From the NCBI GenBank assembly GCA_035623255.1, contig DASPTU010000024.1:1-63138 (forward strand): a DNA stretch of 63,138 nt. Reading direction: 5' to 3'. Shown piece after piece: positions 20,233-29,838 of this stretch. The position numbers and the translations under genes are program-made. Below the pieces are notes generated by a model. The model saw only the letters and a list, made by a program, of their open reading frames with translations. It was not told the DNA's origin and did no database searches. Position 1 is the first letter of the stretch; the number at the start of each line of letters is the position of its first letter. The DNA is from JAFAGX01 sp035623255. GTDB lineage: Bacteria > Acidobacteriota > Terriglobia > Terriglobales > Acidobacteriaceae.

Positions 20233-21477
20233 TCAGGTCTTTGCTCTGCGTTTTCCCGGGAGGCTGGCCGGGTTCTCGTGCGTACGCTCGCGAAAGCCGC
20301 CTTTCAATCCTGTCGCTAAAGTAACGCTGGCTTCTCCGAACCTATCGCGTAGGCGGTCTGCCGCCGAAAGCGCATTCTGCCAGCGCTGCCGCCGGTCATC
20401 CTCGATCATATCTGCCTGGCCACTGCGACCCTCGAAGTGTGACGCCTGCACACCAAGCAAGCGCACTTCTCTTCCCTTTATCCAGTTTTTGCGAAACACA
20501 CTGCGCACCTGCTCAAAGATTTCAGTATCGATCTGGGTGGGATCCGAGAGTGTGTGTGCTCGGGTGATGGTCGTGAAGTCTTTATACCGCAGCTTGAGTT
20601 GAATGGTTCGCGCATACAGGCCGTTCTCGCGCAGGCGGCGGCCAACCATCTCAGAGAGCCGCATCAACGTTGATTCCATCTTGTCGAGATCTGCCGTGTC
20701 CTCGTTGTAAGTGTGCTCGTGGCTGATGGATTTGGGATCGCTATCTGCGCCGACTCCTGTGTCAAACCACCCGCCGGCATCCTCGCCGCGTGCCTTGCCG
20801 GCTAATGCCAATCCCCATTTCCCAAAACGCTCCTCAAGAAATGACTCGTCGAACCGGGAGAGGTCCCCAACACGATGAATTCCCAAAGCGTTCAAATTTT
20901 GCTCGGTCACTTTGCCGACGCCAGGAATATCGCGCACATCGAGCGGCGATAGGAACCTCGCCTCCTGCCCCGGGATCACCCACAAAATGCCGTGCGGCTT
21001 GGCTTTGGCGGAAGAAACCTTCGCAATCAGCCGCGAGCTGCCGATTCCGATCGAGCAATTCAGTTGCGTCTCCGATTTGATTTTTTGATGAAGAGAATGC
21101 GCAGCGAAGAGGGGTGGCCCATGCAGGCGGTCAGTGCCCGTCATATCGAGATAAGCTTCATCGATGGATGCCATCTCGACCAGCGGGGAAAATGATTGCA
21201 GCACGCGGTACACCTTCTCCGAACACTCTCGATATCGCTCGGGATGTCCATCAACGAAAATTGCACTGGGACAGAGCTTGGCCGCCGTGCGCAACGGCAT
21301 CGCGGAATGTACTCCGAACTTGCGCGCCTCGTAGGAGGCTGCCGAAACGACTCCGCGTTCGTGGCGCTGGCCTCCGACGACAACGGCTTTGCCCTTTAAA
21401 GATGGATCGAAAAGCTCTTCCACCGACACAAAGAACGCGTCCATATCGACGTGGAAGATGGTGCGAGACGAGAGCAT
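20233..21477 (-). CDS. dinB: DNA polymerase IV (Y family)
   Basis: A 414-residue Y-family translesion polymerase. Catalytic carboxylates are in HVDMDAFFVSVE (Asp11) and SIDEAYLD (Asp106, Glu107). The helix-hairpin-helix region DIPGVGKVTEQNLNALGI and the little-finger domain follow. It copies past damaged template with low fidelity; the beta-clamp-binding tail is not obvious in the last residues. No LexA-type box is clear in the promoter. Confidence 0.93.
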   Translation of the reverse strand: MLSSRTIFHVDMDAFFVSVEELFDPSLKGKAVVVGGQRHERGVVSAASYEARKFGVHSAMPLRTAAKLCPSAIFVDGHPERYRECSEKVYRVLQSFSPLVEMASIDEAYLDMTGTDRLHGPPLFAAHSLHQKIKSETQLNCSIGIGSSRLIAKVSSAKAKPHGILWVIPGQEARFLSPLDVRDIPGVGKVTEQNLNALGIHRVGDLSRFDESFLEERFGKWGLALAGKARGEDAGGWFDTGVGADSDPKSISHEHTYNEDTADLDKMESTLMRLSEMVGRRLRENGLYARTIQLKLRYKDFTTITRAHTLSDPTQIDTEIFEQVRSVFRKNWIKGREVRLLGVQASHFEGRSGQADMIEDDRRQRWQNALSAADRLRDRFGEASVTLATGLKGGFRERTHENPASLPGKRRAKT

Positions 21478-21518
21478 GAGAGGAGCCGGTGCATCGCTAT
21501 TCTATGCCTTTACTTTGT

Positions 21519-21640
21519 CATTTCGAATCCGGCGTTGGCCGGTGAGGAATCTGCATTAGCGATAAGTCAAGAAATTTCGTCCAAGGAAAGACTTTACTGG
21601 CGCGTTCTGGAGAGGCAGATTCCTCACCATTTCTCGGAAT
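21519..21640. repeat. Intergenic repeat with 13-bp perfect inverted arms
   Basis: GTGAGGAATCTGC (21542-21554) and its exact complement GCAGATTCCTCAC (21615-21627) flank 60 nt; the left arm is preceded by GTCATTTCGAA. This is the dispersed GTCATxCxGAGCG...GAGGAATCTGC element of several bacterial phyla. It lies in the 193-nt gap between glgA (end) and dinB (start), both minus strand, and could form a stem in the RNA. Confidence 0.5.
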
Positions 21641-21670
21641 CACAGGTCTTGATATCGGTGGCGCTACACC

Positions 21671-23140
21671 CTACACCGCCGCCAATACTGGCGCACTCCG
21701 CGCCTGCAGGGCCTTCTCGTAGACCCGAACATATTCTTTCGCCGATGCGTTCCAGGAAAAGTCCTTGCTCATGCCGTTGCGCATGAGAACTTGCCACGAA
21801 CTCTGATCCTGAAAAGCTTTCAGTGCTTCCTTGATGGTCAGCAGCAGGGCTTCGCCGCTGTACTCGGCAAACTTGAACCCGGTTCCCTTCCCGGTGCGCG
21901 GGTTCCAGGGTTCGATCGTGTCATCGAGCCCGCCAGTCGCGCGGACAATCGGCACCGTCCCGTATTTCAGACTATAAATTTGGTTCAGGCCACAAGGTTC
22001 ATACTTTGATGGCATGAGAAACATGTCGCTGCCAGCCTCGATTTTGTGTGCCAGAGTGTTGTCGTACGCGACCTTGACTGCAATCTTTTGCGGGAATTGC
22101 TTGTTGAGCCGTAGAAACATTTCTTCGTAAGCCTTATCGCCGGATCCAAGCGCGACTACGATCATTTCCTCACGCGCCAGGCGATCCATGATCTGCGAAA
22201 TCAGATCAAAACCTTTTTGCGCGGCAAACCGCGACACGATGCCGATCACCGGCAAGCGCAAATCAGGATCGCTGATGCCAAACGCAGAAAGCAGGTCCTG
22301 CTTGCACTTTGCTTTGCCGCTCAAATTCTGCGGAGAAAACTTTGCCACGATGAACTTGTCGGCTTCCGGGCTCCATTCCTCGTAATCAACGCCGTTCAGG
22401 ATACCCGTCACTGTGGAAGCGCGGTCGCGCAGCACGCCTTCCAGGCCAAAGCCGAATTCGGTCGTCTGAATCTCCTGGCTGTACTTGCGGCTGACCGTAG
22501 TGATGAAATCCGACGACACCAGCGCTCCCTTGAGGAAGTTCACGTTGCCGAAAAACTCCATTTTGGACATTGTGAAAAGGTCCCAGGGAAGTGTCAGCAG
22601 AGGCAGCGTATCCGGCGAGAATAGACCTTGATATCCCATGTTGTGGATGGTGAACACCGTCGCGACTTCGCGAAAAGCCGGATCTTCCGCGTACTGTGCT
22701 CGAAGCAGAACCGGGATCAGCGCCGACTGCCAGTCGTGACAATGAAATACCTGCGGCACACTTAGGATTTTTGAAGCCTCCAGCACGGCGCGTGAAAACA
22801 GCGCGAAGCGTTCAGCGTTATCGGGATAGTCGCCGCTTGAACTTCCGTAAAGCGCGTCCCGATCAAAAAATGGCGGGTAATCGACAAAATAGAAACGGAC
22901 TGCCGAATGATTGCCGCCATCGACTACCGAGCAGAAACGATAACGGTCGTCAAACGGCACGGTGATGCTGCGCAGCACAGTTTTCGATTCCGGAAGCTTG
23001 GTCTGGCGGTACTTCGGCAGATAAACGCTAACCTCATGCCCAAGAGCAGCCAAGGCCCTCGGCAATGCACCCACAACATCGGCCAGGCCTCCGGTCTTGG
23101 AATACGGAACACATTCCGAAGCAGCAAAAGCGATTTGCAT
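21671..23140 (-). CDS. glgA: Glycogen synthase (ADP-glucose)
   Basis: A 489-residue GT5 glycosyltransferase. The ADP-glucose-binding KTGGLADVVGALPRAL (15-30) is intact; the C-terminal half has GIVSRFAAQKG and EPCGLNQIYSLKYGTVPIVRATGGL, the acceptor and nucleotide-sugar site. It elongates alpha-1,4-glucan for glycogen storage. AAGGAG precedes the ATG. No other glycogen genes are adjacent. Confidence 0.95.
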   Translation of the reverse strand: MQIAFAASECVPYSKTGGLADVVGALPRALAALGHEVSVYLPKYRQTKLPESKTVLRSITVPFDDRYRFCSVVDGGNHSAVRFYFVDYPPFFDRDALYGSSSGDYPDNAERFALFSRAVLEASKILSVPQVFHCHDWQSALIPVLLRAQYAEDPAFREVATVFTIHNMGYQGLFSPDTLPLLTLPWDLFTMSKMEFFGNVNFLKGALVSSDFITTVSRKYSQEIQTTEFGFGLEGVLRDRASTVTGILNGVDYEEWSPEADKFIVAKFSPQNLSGKAKCKQDLLSAFGISDPDLRLPVIGIVSRFAAQKGFDLISQIMDRLAREEMIVVALGSGDKAYEEMFLRLNKQFPQKIAVKVAYDNTLAHKIEAGSDMFLMPSKYEPCGLNQIYSLKYGTVPIVRATGGLDDTIEPWNPRTGKGTGFKFAEYSGEALLLTIKEALKAFQDQSSWQVLMRNGMSKDFSWNASAKEYVRVYEKALQARSAPVLAAV

Positions 23141-23271
23141 CAGTCGGCTCCTTCAGCTCAGTCCCCACCCGGCGCACGCTATGATATAGGTCGTCCAGGA
23201 CGCCACAACCTGTACCGGATTTTTGAGGGATGAAAAACCTAGTCTAACTGCCGGAAAGAAAGAGGGTCAAC

Positions 23272-24129
23272 GTGCCAAAAGTCTCGGCTGCGCGCCCGGC
23301 TCCGAGGAAACCAAAGCTTGGCCAGCATTTTCTGATAGACAAATCGGCCGCCGTCCGAATTGCCGACGCACTTGGCGACATTTCGTCCAGCACCGTGCTT
23401 GAGATCGGTCCCGGGCGTGGCGCCCTCACTGCCCTGCTCGCCAAAAGGGCCCGCCGGCTGATTGCCATTGAACTTGATCGCGTGCTGGCGGCACAGCTGC
23501 GCATGCATTTCTCGCTGGCTCAGAACGTCGAAATTATTGAAGCCGATATCCGGGCAGTAGACTTCAACACTATCTTCGGGCCAAAACCGGGGAGCACACG
23601 GCCCGGCATGAACCATGAACCGGAGCGAGCCAAGGTTATTGGCAACCTGCCCTACTTTATTACCTCTGAGATTTTGCTGTGGCTCTTAGAGTACCGGCGA
23701 TTTTTCTCCGAGATTGTGCTGATGGTGCAGCGTGAAGTCGCGGACCGCTTGGCCGCACATCCCGGAAACAGCGAGTACGGCCTGCTTTCTGCGACCGCTC
23801 AGCTCTACACTCGCGTTGAAAAGCTCTTTACGCTGCCCCCCAACGCGTTTTCCCCTCCTCCGAAAGTGCATTCAACCCTGGTGCGGCTCACCATTGAGCC
23901 TCATCTGGAAAAGTTGCAGGTTCCGGAAGAAGAATTTGTCCGCTTTCTCAAGCTCTCTTTTGGCCAGAAGCGAAAAACCCTGTGGAATAACCTGAAGCCC
24001 GAGTACGACTCACGAGGTTTGCGCACGGCCATGGAGCGAGTTGCCGTAAAACCAACTGCTCGTGCCGAAGAATTGTCACTGGAGAAAGCCGCAGCTCTCT
24101 ATCGAGCCTTGCATGCCGCACGGACTTGA
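23272..24129 (+). CDS. rsmA: 16S rRNA dimethyladenosine transferase RsmA (KsgA)
   Basis: A 285-residue methyltransferase that dimethylates A1518 and A1519 of 16S rRNA late in 30S assembly. Motifs are GQHFLIDKSA, the SAM-binding LEIGPGRGALT, IELDRVL, and the catalytic NLPYFITSEI. The frame starts with GTG at 23272 and a purine-rich AGAGGG upstream. It is divergent from glgA and followed at 90 nt by the MEMO gene. Confidence 0.95.
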   Translation: MPKVSAARPAPRKPKLGQHFLIDKSAAVRIADALGDISSSTVLEIGPGRGALTALLAKRARRLIAIELDRVLAAQLRMHFSLAQNVEIIEADIRAVDFNTIFGPKPGSTRPGMNHEPERAKVIGNLPYFITSEILLWLLEYRRFFSEIVLMVQREVADRLAAHPGNSEYGLLSATAQLYTRVEKLFTLPPNAFSPPPKVHSTLVRLTIEPHLEKLQVPEEEFVRFLKLSFGQKRKTLWNNLKPEYDSRGLRTAMERVAVKPTARAEELSLEKAAALYRALHAART

Positions 24130-24219
24130 TTTTTCCAGCCCTTCCAAAATGGGAGGCCGTTATGCTTCGCTACGCCGACAGGATTACAATCTCTTTAAAT
24201 AGTTTGCGGGGAGTGGAAC

Positions 24220-25029
24220 ATGGAAGCCCTCCGTCGTCCCGCTGTAGCCGGCCGCTTCTACCCTGGAGAACGCGCGGCCCTGCTTGAGGAAGTCGAATCC
24301 TACTTATCACCGTCACAGGCCGCAACTCCTGCTCTGGGCTGTATTGCCCCCCATGCAGGCTACATCTACTCCGGGCCGGTCGCTGGCGCAGTGTACGCAA
24401 ACATCGAAGTACCGGAGCGCTGTGTCATTCTGTGCCCCAACCACACAGGTCGCGGGCGGCCGCTCGCGATCATGAGTACTGGAGCTTGGGAGACACCACT
24501 CGGCTCCCTCCAGATCGATTCAGGCTTAGCCAACAGCCTGAAAGCGGAATTTCCCTTGATCACCGAGGATAGCGATGCTCATCGTGGTGAGCACGCAGTC
24601 GAAGTGCAGCTCCCGTTCCTGCAACAGAAGCAGCCACACTTGACTTTTGTGCCCATCGCCCTCGGTACAAGCAGGTTCGAGGTGCTGGAAAAATTAGGAG
24701 AATCTTTAGGCAACGCTGTGGGCAGACAGAATGAACCGGTGCTCATTGTTGCCTCGAGTGATATGAATCATTACGAGAGCGACGCGGTAACCCGAGTGAA
24801 AGATCATCGGGCGATCGACCGCATTCTCCAACTTGACGCGCGCGGCTTGTATGAGGTTGTCACCCGGCAGGACGTAAGCATGTGCGGGTTTGGCCCAGCC
24901 ATCGCCATGCTCACGGCCGCTAAGCGCCTGGGAGCCACCTCCGCCGAGCTCATCCGATACGCAACCTCTGGTGACGTGTCCGGCGATCGTGAAATGGTAG
25001 TGGGCTATGCGGGTGTGGTGGTTCGATGA
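24220..25029 (+). CDS. MEMO1 / AmmeMemoRadiSam protein B family
   Basis: A 269-residue protein with the family landmarks VAGRFYPG, APHAGYIYSG, CPNHTGRG, and HRGEHAVEVQLPFLQ, followed by VASSDMNHY. This set of His/Asp residues forms a metal site related to extradiol dioxygenases; the human relative MEMO1 binds copper or iron. In many prokaryotes it is encoded with AMMECR1 and a radical SAM enzyme, but neither is visible here. GGGAG lies 6 nt before the ATG. Confidence 0.9.
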   Translation: MEALRRPAVAGRFYPGERAALLEEVESYLSPSQAATPALGCIAPHAGYIYSGPVAGAVYANIEVPERCVILCPNHTGRGRPLAIMSTGAWETPLGSLQIDSGLANSLKAEFPLITEDSDAHRGEHAVEVQLPFLQQKQPHLTFVPIALGTSRFEVLEKLGESLGNAVGRQNEPVLIVASSDMNHYESDAVTRVKDHRAIDRILQLDARGLYEVVTRQDVSMCGFGPAIAMLTAAKRLGATSAELIRYATSGDVSGDREMVVGYAGVVVR

Positions 25030-25039
25030 GCTCCATCCA

Positions 25040-25321
25040 CTATTCGCTTGCCTCATCGTCTTGGGCCAGTTTAGCGTACCCCGCTTCATAGCCTGCTTTG
25101 AATGATTCCCGGTCTCCTGGAGTGCTCCACCGTCCAACCGCGATATGCCGCTCCCTGCCTTGCCTCGCGTCGCGTTGACCGAGGTACAAGCCGTCACGGT
25201 AGGCTGCATCCGCGGCGCGATCCAGCCCTGAGTTCCGCGCGTTCGATTGGACACTCTTAATCACAGTTGATGTAGTTGCAACAATGGCAACTCCCAGGAC
25301 TATAGTAAAGATCCTCTTCAC
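25040..25321 (-). CDS. Small secreted protein with YRDGxxxG / FKAGYxAGY repeats
   Basis: A 93-residue protein starting with GTG at 25321 and an excellent GGAGGAACGAC leader. A signal peptide (MKRIFTIVLGVAIVATTSTV) precedes two similar helices, AYRDGLYLGQRDA and SFKAGYEAGYAKL, each with small residues spaced for tight packing. This looks like a periplasmic helical-hairpin protein of unknown function that I have seen as a general acidobacterial type. The acidic C-terminal end is DDEASE. Confidence 0.7.
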   Translation of the reverse strand: MKRIFTIVLGVAIVATTSTVIKSVQSNARNSGLDRAADAAYRDGLYLGQRDARQGRERHIAVGRWSTPGDRESFKAGYEAGYAKLAQDDEASE

Positions 25322-25463
25322 GTCGTTCCTCCGTCCGCCTGCTGAGCTTCATTGCTTCAATGAAAACCTAGCTCGCGATTGACAGAGTCACGTGGAAGTA
25401 AAGTATCTGTAAATTCCGGTCGTAGTTGGATTCGCGTAGAATGACTTTTCCAACGTGCGCCTG

Positions 25464-27563
25464 CTACCAAACGCGGCAGGCGTTCTCCCGTACCATCGCT
25501 TGTCCTTTATGACAGCCAAACGCCTTGGCAAACTCCGGCATGTTCGAAACCACGTTGTTCACGCGATATTTGTCCAACGGGTGTGGATTCATGAGCAGCA
25601 ACGTCCGCATCATCTCCGGGCGCAGGTTGCTGCACCAGATATCTGCATAACCCAGAAAAAACCGCTGCAGAGCAGTGAGTCCATCTTCGCCCTGAGTATC
25701 CAGGCTCTCGCCTTTGGACTTCAAATCACTCTGGAGAGCGGATAAAGCCAGATGAATGCCGCCATTGTCGGCGGTATTTTCGCCCTGGGTTAAGCGGCCA
25801 TTCTGCTTCACACCGGCTTCGGCGACGAATTCCGTGTACTCGTCCGCAATGCAATCGCCTCGCTTCTCGTATGCCTGGGCGTCAGCAGCCGTCCACCAGT
25901 CGCGCAGGTCGCCGTGCTCGTCAAATTTGCGTCCCTGATCGTCGAAGCCATGAATGGTCTCGTGGCCGATCACGGTTCCAGCCGCGCCGTAGTTCACACT
26001 GTCATCCGTCGTGGGATCGAAAAAGGGCGGCTGCAGGATGCCCGCGGGAAAATTGATGGTGTTGGTCTGAGGATCCTCGTAGGCGTTGACCGTCGGCGGA
26101 GTCATGTTCCATTCCCGTCGATCCAGCGGCTTGCCGATTTTTGCCAGTTGCCGATGAAACTCAAACGCCGCAGCCCGGTGTACGTTCTCAAGGTGGTTAT
26201 CAGAACGAATCTCGAGCGCGGAATAATCTCGCCAATGATCGGGGTAGCCAATCTTGTCGATCTGTGCTGCCAGTTTTATGTGTGCTTGTTTCTTTGTGTC
26301 CAGACTCATCCAGTCCATGGAATCGATGTCTGAACTGAGCGCCGCCTCGATGTTCTTGACCATCTCCTGCGCGCGTTGTTTGTTCTCCGGCGGAAACGCA
26401 CGGGCCACATACGCTTGTCCCAAAGCCTGGCCGATGTCGCGGTCTTCCGCCTGTATGCACCGCCGCCATAACGGTAAAAGTGCCTTGGCCCCGAATAGTG
26501 TCTGGCCATAGAACTGGAAATTCGCGTTTACAAAATCGGCGCTCATTTCCGGCGCAGTGCCAGTCAACAGCTGCGACTTCAGATATGCCTTCCAGTGATC
26601 GAGCGGCTCGCTCGCGATCAGCTGTTGCACAGCATGAAAAAATTCCGGCGAAGTCACGATGAACTTGCTGCTGGACGGTGCGTTCACCAGTTCCAAATAC
26701 CGCCCAAAGTCAAAATCCGGCGTCAGCTTCTTCACATCGTCAAGCGACATCTCGTGGTCGAGATTCTTTGGATCGCGGCGTTTTACAACGTCCATTGACC
26801 CCTGCGCCATGGCCGTTTCCATTCTCAGCACGACCTGCGAATCGTCATGCGCCTTGGCCGCAGGCACGCCGGATAACACAAACATTTTTTCAATGTGAGC
26901 TGCATACTTCGTCCTGATTTCGACAGACTTGGCGTCGTCATTCAAATAGAAATCGCGACCCGGCATTCCCATGCCGCCTTGGTCGAACTGGGGAATCACT
27001 TGATTCGCGTTATGAAAATCCGGTTGCGCACCAAACCCGAACAAGGCAGCAGCAGTCTCCGTGTCGGTGGGATTCCACGCGCCGTAGATCGACCGATGCA
27101 TGGTGGCAATGATGTCGACAATCTCGCTCTTGCTGCTCATGTGATCAATTCGGTCCAGATCGGGACGTAAAGTGTCGAGCGCAGCTGCGTTCCTCTGCTT
27201 TTCATCTGTGCATGCCGTCCAGTAATCGCCTACCTTCTGCTCGACAGGTGTTCGGGCTGCAGGCGGTTTGGCGGCAACTTCGACCGCAGTCTGATGGAGC
27301 AGTGCCTCGTTCCACAGTTGCAGCTTGCCAAAGGAGCCCCAGAAAACCTCTTCCGGAGGCAAGGGATTGTCCTTGACCCAACGATTGCAGGCATAAGCAT
27401 AAAAATCCGTGCAAGGATCGACACTCTTGTCGACTTTGCTCGCGTCGAAATGGTCAAGCTGTGGCGGCGACTGCTCGCTGCTCGTGACGGGTTGCGTTGT
27501 CTGTGCGAAAGAGATGGAGAGAAAAACGCAGGCGAGGGCTGCGCACGTCAAAAATGATCGCAT
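25464..27563 (-). CDS. Secreted M13 family metallopeptidase, paralogue
   Basis: The ATG at 27563 (preceded by GAGGT eight bases away) opens a signal peptide MRSFLTCAALACVFLSISFAQ; 699 residues. The zinc motif is GHETIHGFDDQGRKFD, with GENTADNGG supplying the third ligand, and the C-terminal tail is CRVW. It closely resembles the peptidase at 17951-20047 over the full length. Substrate preference is not known. Confidence 0.93.
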   Translation of the reverse strand: MRSFLTCAALACVFLSISFAQTTQPVTSSEQSPPQLDHFDASKVDKSVDPCTDFYAYACNRWVKDNPLPPEEVFWGSFGKLQLWNEALLHQTAVEVAAKPPAARTPVEQKVGDYWTACTDEKQRNAAALDTLRPDLDRIDHMSSKSEIVDIIATMHRSIYGAWNPTDTETAAALFGFGAQPDFHNANQVIPQFDQGGMGMPGRDFYLNDDAKSVEIRTKYAAHIEKMFVLSGVPAAKAHDDSQVVLRMETAMAQGSMDVVKRRDPKNLDHEMSLDDVKKLTPDFDFGRYLELVNAPSSSKFIVTSPEFFHAVQQLIASEPLDHWKAYLKSQLLTGTAPEMSADFVNANFQFYGQTLFGAKALLPLWRRCIQAEDRDIGQALGQAYVARAFPPENKQRAQEMVKNIEAALSSDIDSMDWMSLDTKKQAHIKLAAQIDKIGYPDHWRDYSALEIRSDNHLENVHRAAAFEFHRQLAKIGKPLDRREWNMTPPTVNAYEDPQTNTINFPAGILQPPFFDPTTDDSVNYGAAGTVIGHETIHGFDDQGRKFDEHGDLRDWWTAADAQAYEKRGDCIADEYTEFVAEAGVKQNGRLTQGENTADNGGIHLALSALQSDLKSKGESLDTQGEDGLTALQRFFLGYADIWCSNLRPEMMRTLLLMNPHPLDKYRVNNVVSNMPEFAKAFGCHKGQAMVRENACRVW

Positions 27564-27698
27564 TGATTTCACCTCTGGAAAATTGACACGAAAGACTAAC
27601 ACGCAACGTGGCGGGAAGAAATTAGGACTCAAGTTCCTCAACAGCGCACAGATGTTTTGTGGGGGAAACCGGCATCGTCCTAGTTTGCCGCTAAGGCG

Positions 27699-29024
27699 CT
27701 AGTGGTGGCCGCCAACGCTGGATGCGTGACCGCCCCCCATCGAATGCCCCGAGGACATAGAAGACCCCGAAGAGCTGCCATGCCCCATCGACATGCCCAT
27801 GTGTGACGCAGGAGCTGTACCGCTATGCCACCAGCCGCCGCCCACAGACGGGGTATGGACTCTTGTTGTAACGAATCCAGTCTGATCAACTCGCTGTGAC
27901 AGTTGCCCAAGGTTCCTTATGCTGCCCCGGGCAATGCCTAAACCGGCGGAATTGGTCGCAACCTGCAGTCTGTTCCCGGACTGAACCGGAGCCGGCCCGA
28001 GGTTGACGGGAAAAATTCTGCGGCCCGGAAGAAGCGGAGGACGCGGCAGAACGAAATTACGCGGAGCGTTTAAAACCACTGGAAAGGTGTTCCATGCCAT
28101 GCAGCTGCCGGTTGGCTGCCACGCCCATCCGTACGTTTGGAGAAATGTCCAGGCACCGCAGCGGTAAGGCGTCCAACCCCAGGGATACCCGGAAACCCAT
28201 CCGTAGCCGGATCCAGGATAGAGGGCCCAGGCGCCATTCATAAACGGATCCCAGCCCGCGCCAATGAAATAAGGCTGCCACAGCATTCCGTACCCGGGCA
28301 CGCTGAAAAAGCTGCCGTAGTAATTCAGATCCGCGCTCCCGTACGCATCCGGCGAGTATTTCGAATAGGAACGGGTGCTGTATTGCTGCTGAAATTCCGC
28401 CTGCTGTCTGTCCCACGAATCGTAGGGCAGCTCATCGATACCTGCAGCCACCGTGTAATGATCATCGAGAAGATCGAAGTCGGCCGTGTGGTTCTTGTTG
28501 ACCTCAGCTGTCCCCTGCGGCCCGGTAATGCTGGCCTCGCCTTTGAACACGGCGACGGTTGCATTCACGTCAACCATCTCTACACGAAGATGAACCGCCT
28601 TCGTGAGGGTCAGGCTTTCGCGCGCAAATGTCACTTCAACAATATTGTCTTTCGTGCCCAGGAAATCGACGTAGGCGGTGCCCTCTTCAACATTGACGGT
28701 CGAAAACTTCACTCCCGAGTCACGTAACAAAAGCTGTGGAAGTTCAACTGTGGTATTGGGTGCAAGCCGGACTGTGCTTCCGTCCTCGAACTCCACAGCG
28801 GCTTGTCCACGCTCCTGGGTTCGAATCTTTGCACCCTGGGTCAGGGGGAGGTTCAGGAAAGCGTTTTCGAATCCCTGCCCTGTGTTTCGATCAATCTGCA
28901 CAGCACCTTGCGCGTCACTAAGGCGCACCGCGCGCACATGCGAGTCAGCAAACACCGGAACCACGAGGAGAAAGGCTAGTGTGAGGCTCAGAACCAGTAC
29001 AGAAGAGCATTTGCCACGGGACAT
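27699..29024 (-). CDS. Secreted FecR-domain protein with Gly/Ser/His-rich tail
   Basis: The ATG at 29024 is preferred: AGGGG lies 6 nt before it, and it opens a signal peptide ending near FADSH. Residues about 45-160 form a FecR-like beta domain (GQAAVEFEDGSTVRLAPNT). The middle is rich in Tyr, Trp and Gly (GYGWVSGYPWGWTPY), and the last 45 residues are Gly/Ser/His/Met-rich (HMGMSMGHGSSSGSSMSSG), which may bind copper or iron. FecR domains normally sense or scaffold envelope signals; no sigma factor is adjacent. Confidence 0.82.
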   Translation of the reverse strand: MSRGKCSSVLVLSLTLAFLLVVPVFADSHVRAVRLSDAQGAVQIDRNTGQGFENAFLNLPLTQGAKIRTQERGQAAVEFEDGSTVRLAPNTTVELPQLLLRDSGVKFSTVNVEEGTAYVDFLGTKDNIVEVTFARESLTLTKAVHLRVEMVDVNATVAVFKGEASITGPQGTAEVNKNHTADFDLLDDHYTVAAGIDELPYDSWDRQQAEFQQQYSTRSYSKYSPDAYGSADLNYYGSFFSVPGYGMLWQPYFIGAGWDPFMNGAWALYPGSGYGWVSGYPWGWTPYRCGAWTFLQTYGWAWQPTGSCMAWNTFPVVLNAPRNFVLPRPPLLPGRRIFPVNLGPAPVQSGNRLQVATNSAGLGIARGSIRNLGQLSQRVDQTGFVTTRVHTPSVGGGWWHSGTAPASHMGMSMGHGSSSGSSMSSGHSMGGGHASSVGGHH

Positions 29025-29108
29025 ATACCACCCCTGACCCACACTCATATTAGAGCACCAATTTATCTTCTTTGGTTGTCAAATTATTGCAAACTGTCGG
29101 AAAGCTGC

Positions 29109-29783
29109 CTATTTGCCCGCTGCTCCAGCGCGATCAAGCAGGCGCTGGGCATGCATTCGCGCGGTGTTTACAACCGAGGGGTCTTCCACGATCTTCCTGA
29201 GCGTCGGCGCAATCACGGTCACATCAGCCAGTTCGTTGCGGCTTGAAGCGTCGCTCATGCGATCGAGTTCTTCATTCAATGCCAGCTTTTGATAGCGGTG
29301 GTCGAATTCAAGCCGCCGGCCGAACTCAAGGGTAATCGCAAGATTCTGAAAAACAGTGGTGATTTCCTGAACGACCGGAACTGGCGAATAGTTGTAACTG
29401 GCGGATGTGTTCCTTTGGGCGTCCTTATAGGCCAGAGTTTTCTCGCCGGTGGACGCGATGTTCTTTCTCTTGGAATCAAGCTCGCCCTCAAAATAGTGCG
29501 CCTTCTTGGCCATATCAAAGATGCGCGTCAGCGTCGTCTGCGGCATGGTGAAATCGAGGTTGAAAGGCTCAGAGGGATCAGAATCCCTGGTGAGCTTGCC
29601 ATCGGAAGTGTAGGAAGCCCGCCCATCGGAGGACACCGAGATCGTGTAGTGTGCCGGATCGGAACCCGGGAAATCACAGGTAAAGGTAATCGTCGGAGCA
29701 AGCGGCTGCTCGGCTTGCCCCGATAACAAAGACGCGAGAAGGGCGAAGATGCCTGCGAAGTAATGAGGTTTGAGCCGGCCCAT
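29109..29783 (-). CDS. Secreted protein of unknown function
   Basis: A 224-residue protein with a signal peptide (about 1-25, LLASLLSGQAEQ). The mature part starts with a beta-rich segment (ITFTCDFPGSDPAHYTISV) and ends in amphipathic helices rich in Arg and Leu. No catalytic motif is seen and I recognise no family. It lies between the FecR-domain gene and ruvC on the same strand. Confidence 0.7.
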   Translation of the reverse strand: MGRLKPHYFAGIFALLASLLSGQAEQPLAPTITFTCDFPGSDPAHYTISVSSDGRASYTSDGKLTRDSDPSEPFNLDFTMPQTTLTRIFDMAKKAHYFEGELDSKRKNIASTGEKTLAYKDAQRNTSASYNYSPVPVVQEITTVFQNLAITLEFGRRLEFDHRYQKLALNEELDRMSDASSRNELADVTVIAPTLRKIVEDPSVVNTARMHAQRLLDRAGAAGK

Positions 29784-29838
29784 CCAAGAGAATTATGCCA
29801 AAAAGCTCCGAGGGCAGGAAAATTGCCAGCCCGGACTT

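Noticed and set aside
28819..28830. tRNA-like GGTTCGAATC word in the FecR-domain gene
   Set aside because: No acceptor, D or anticodon stem could be drawn around it; it is inside a well-supported coding region.
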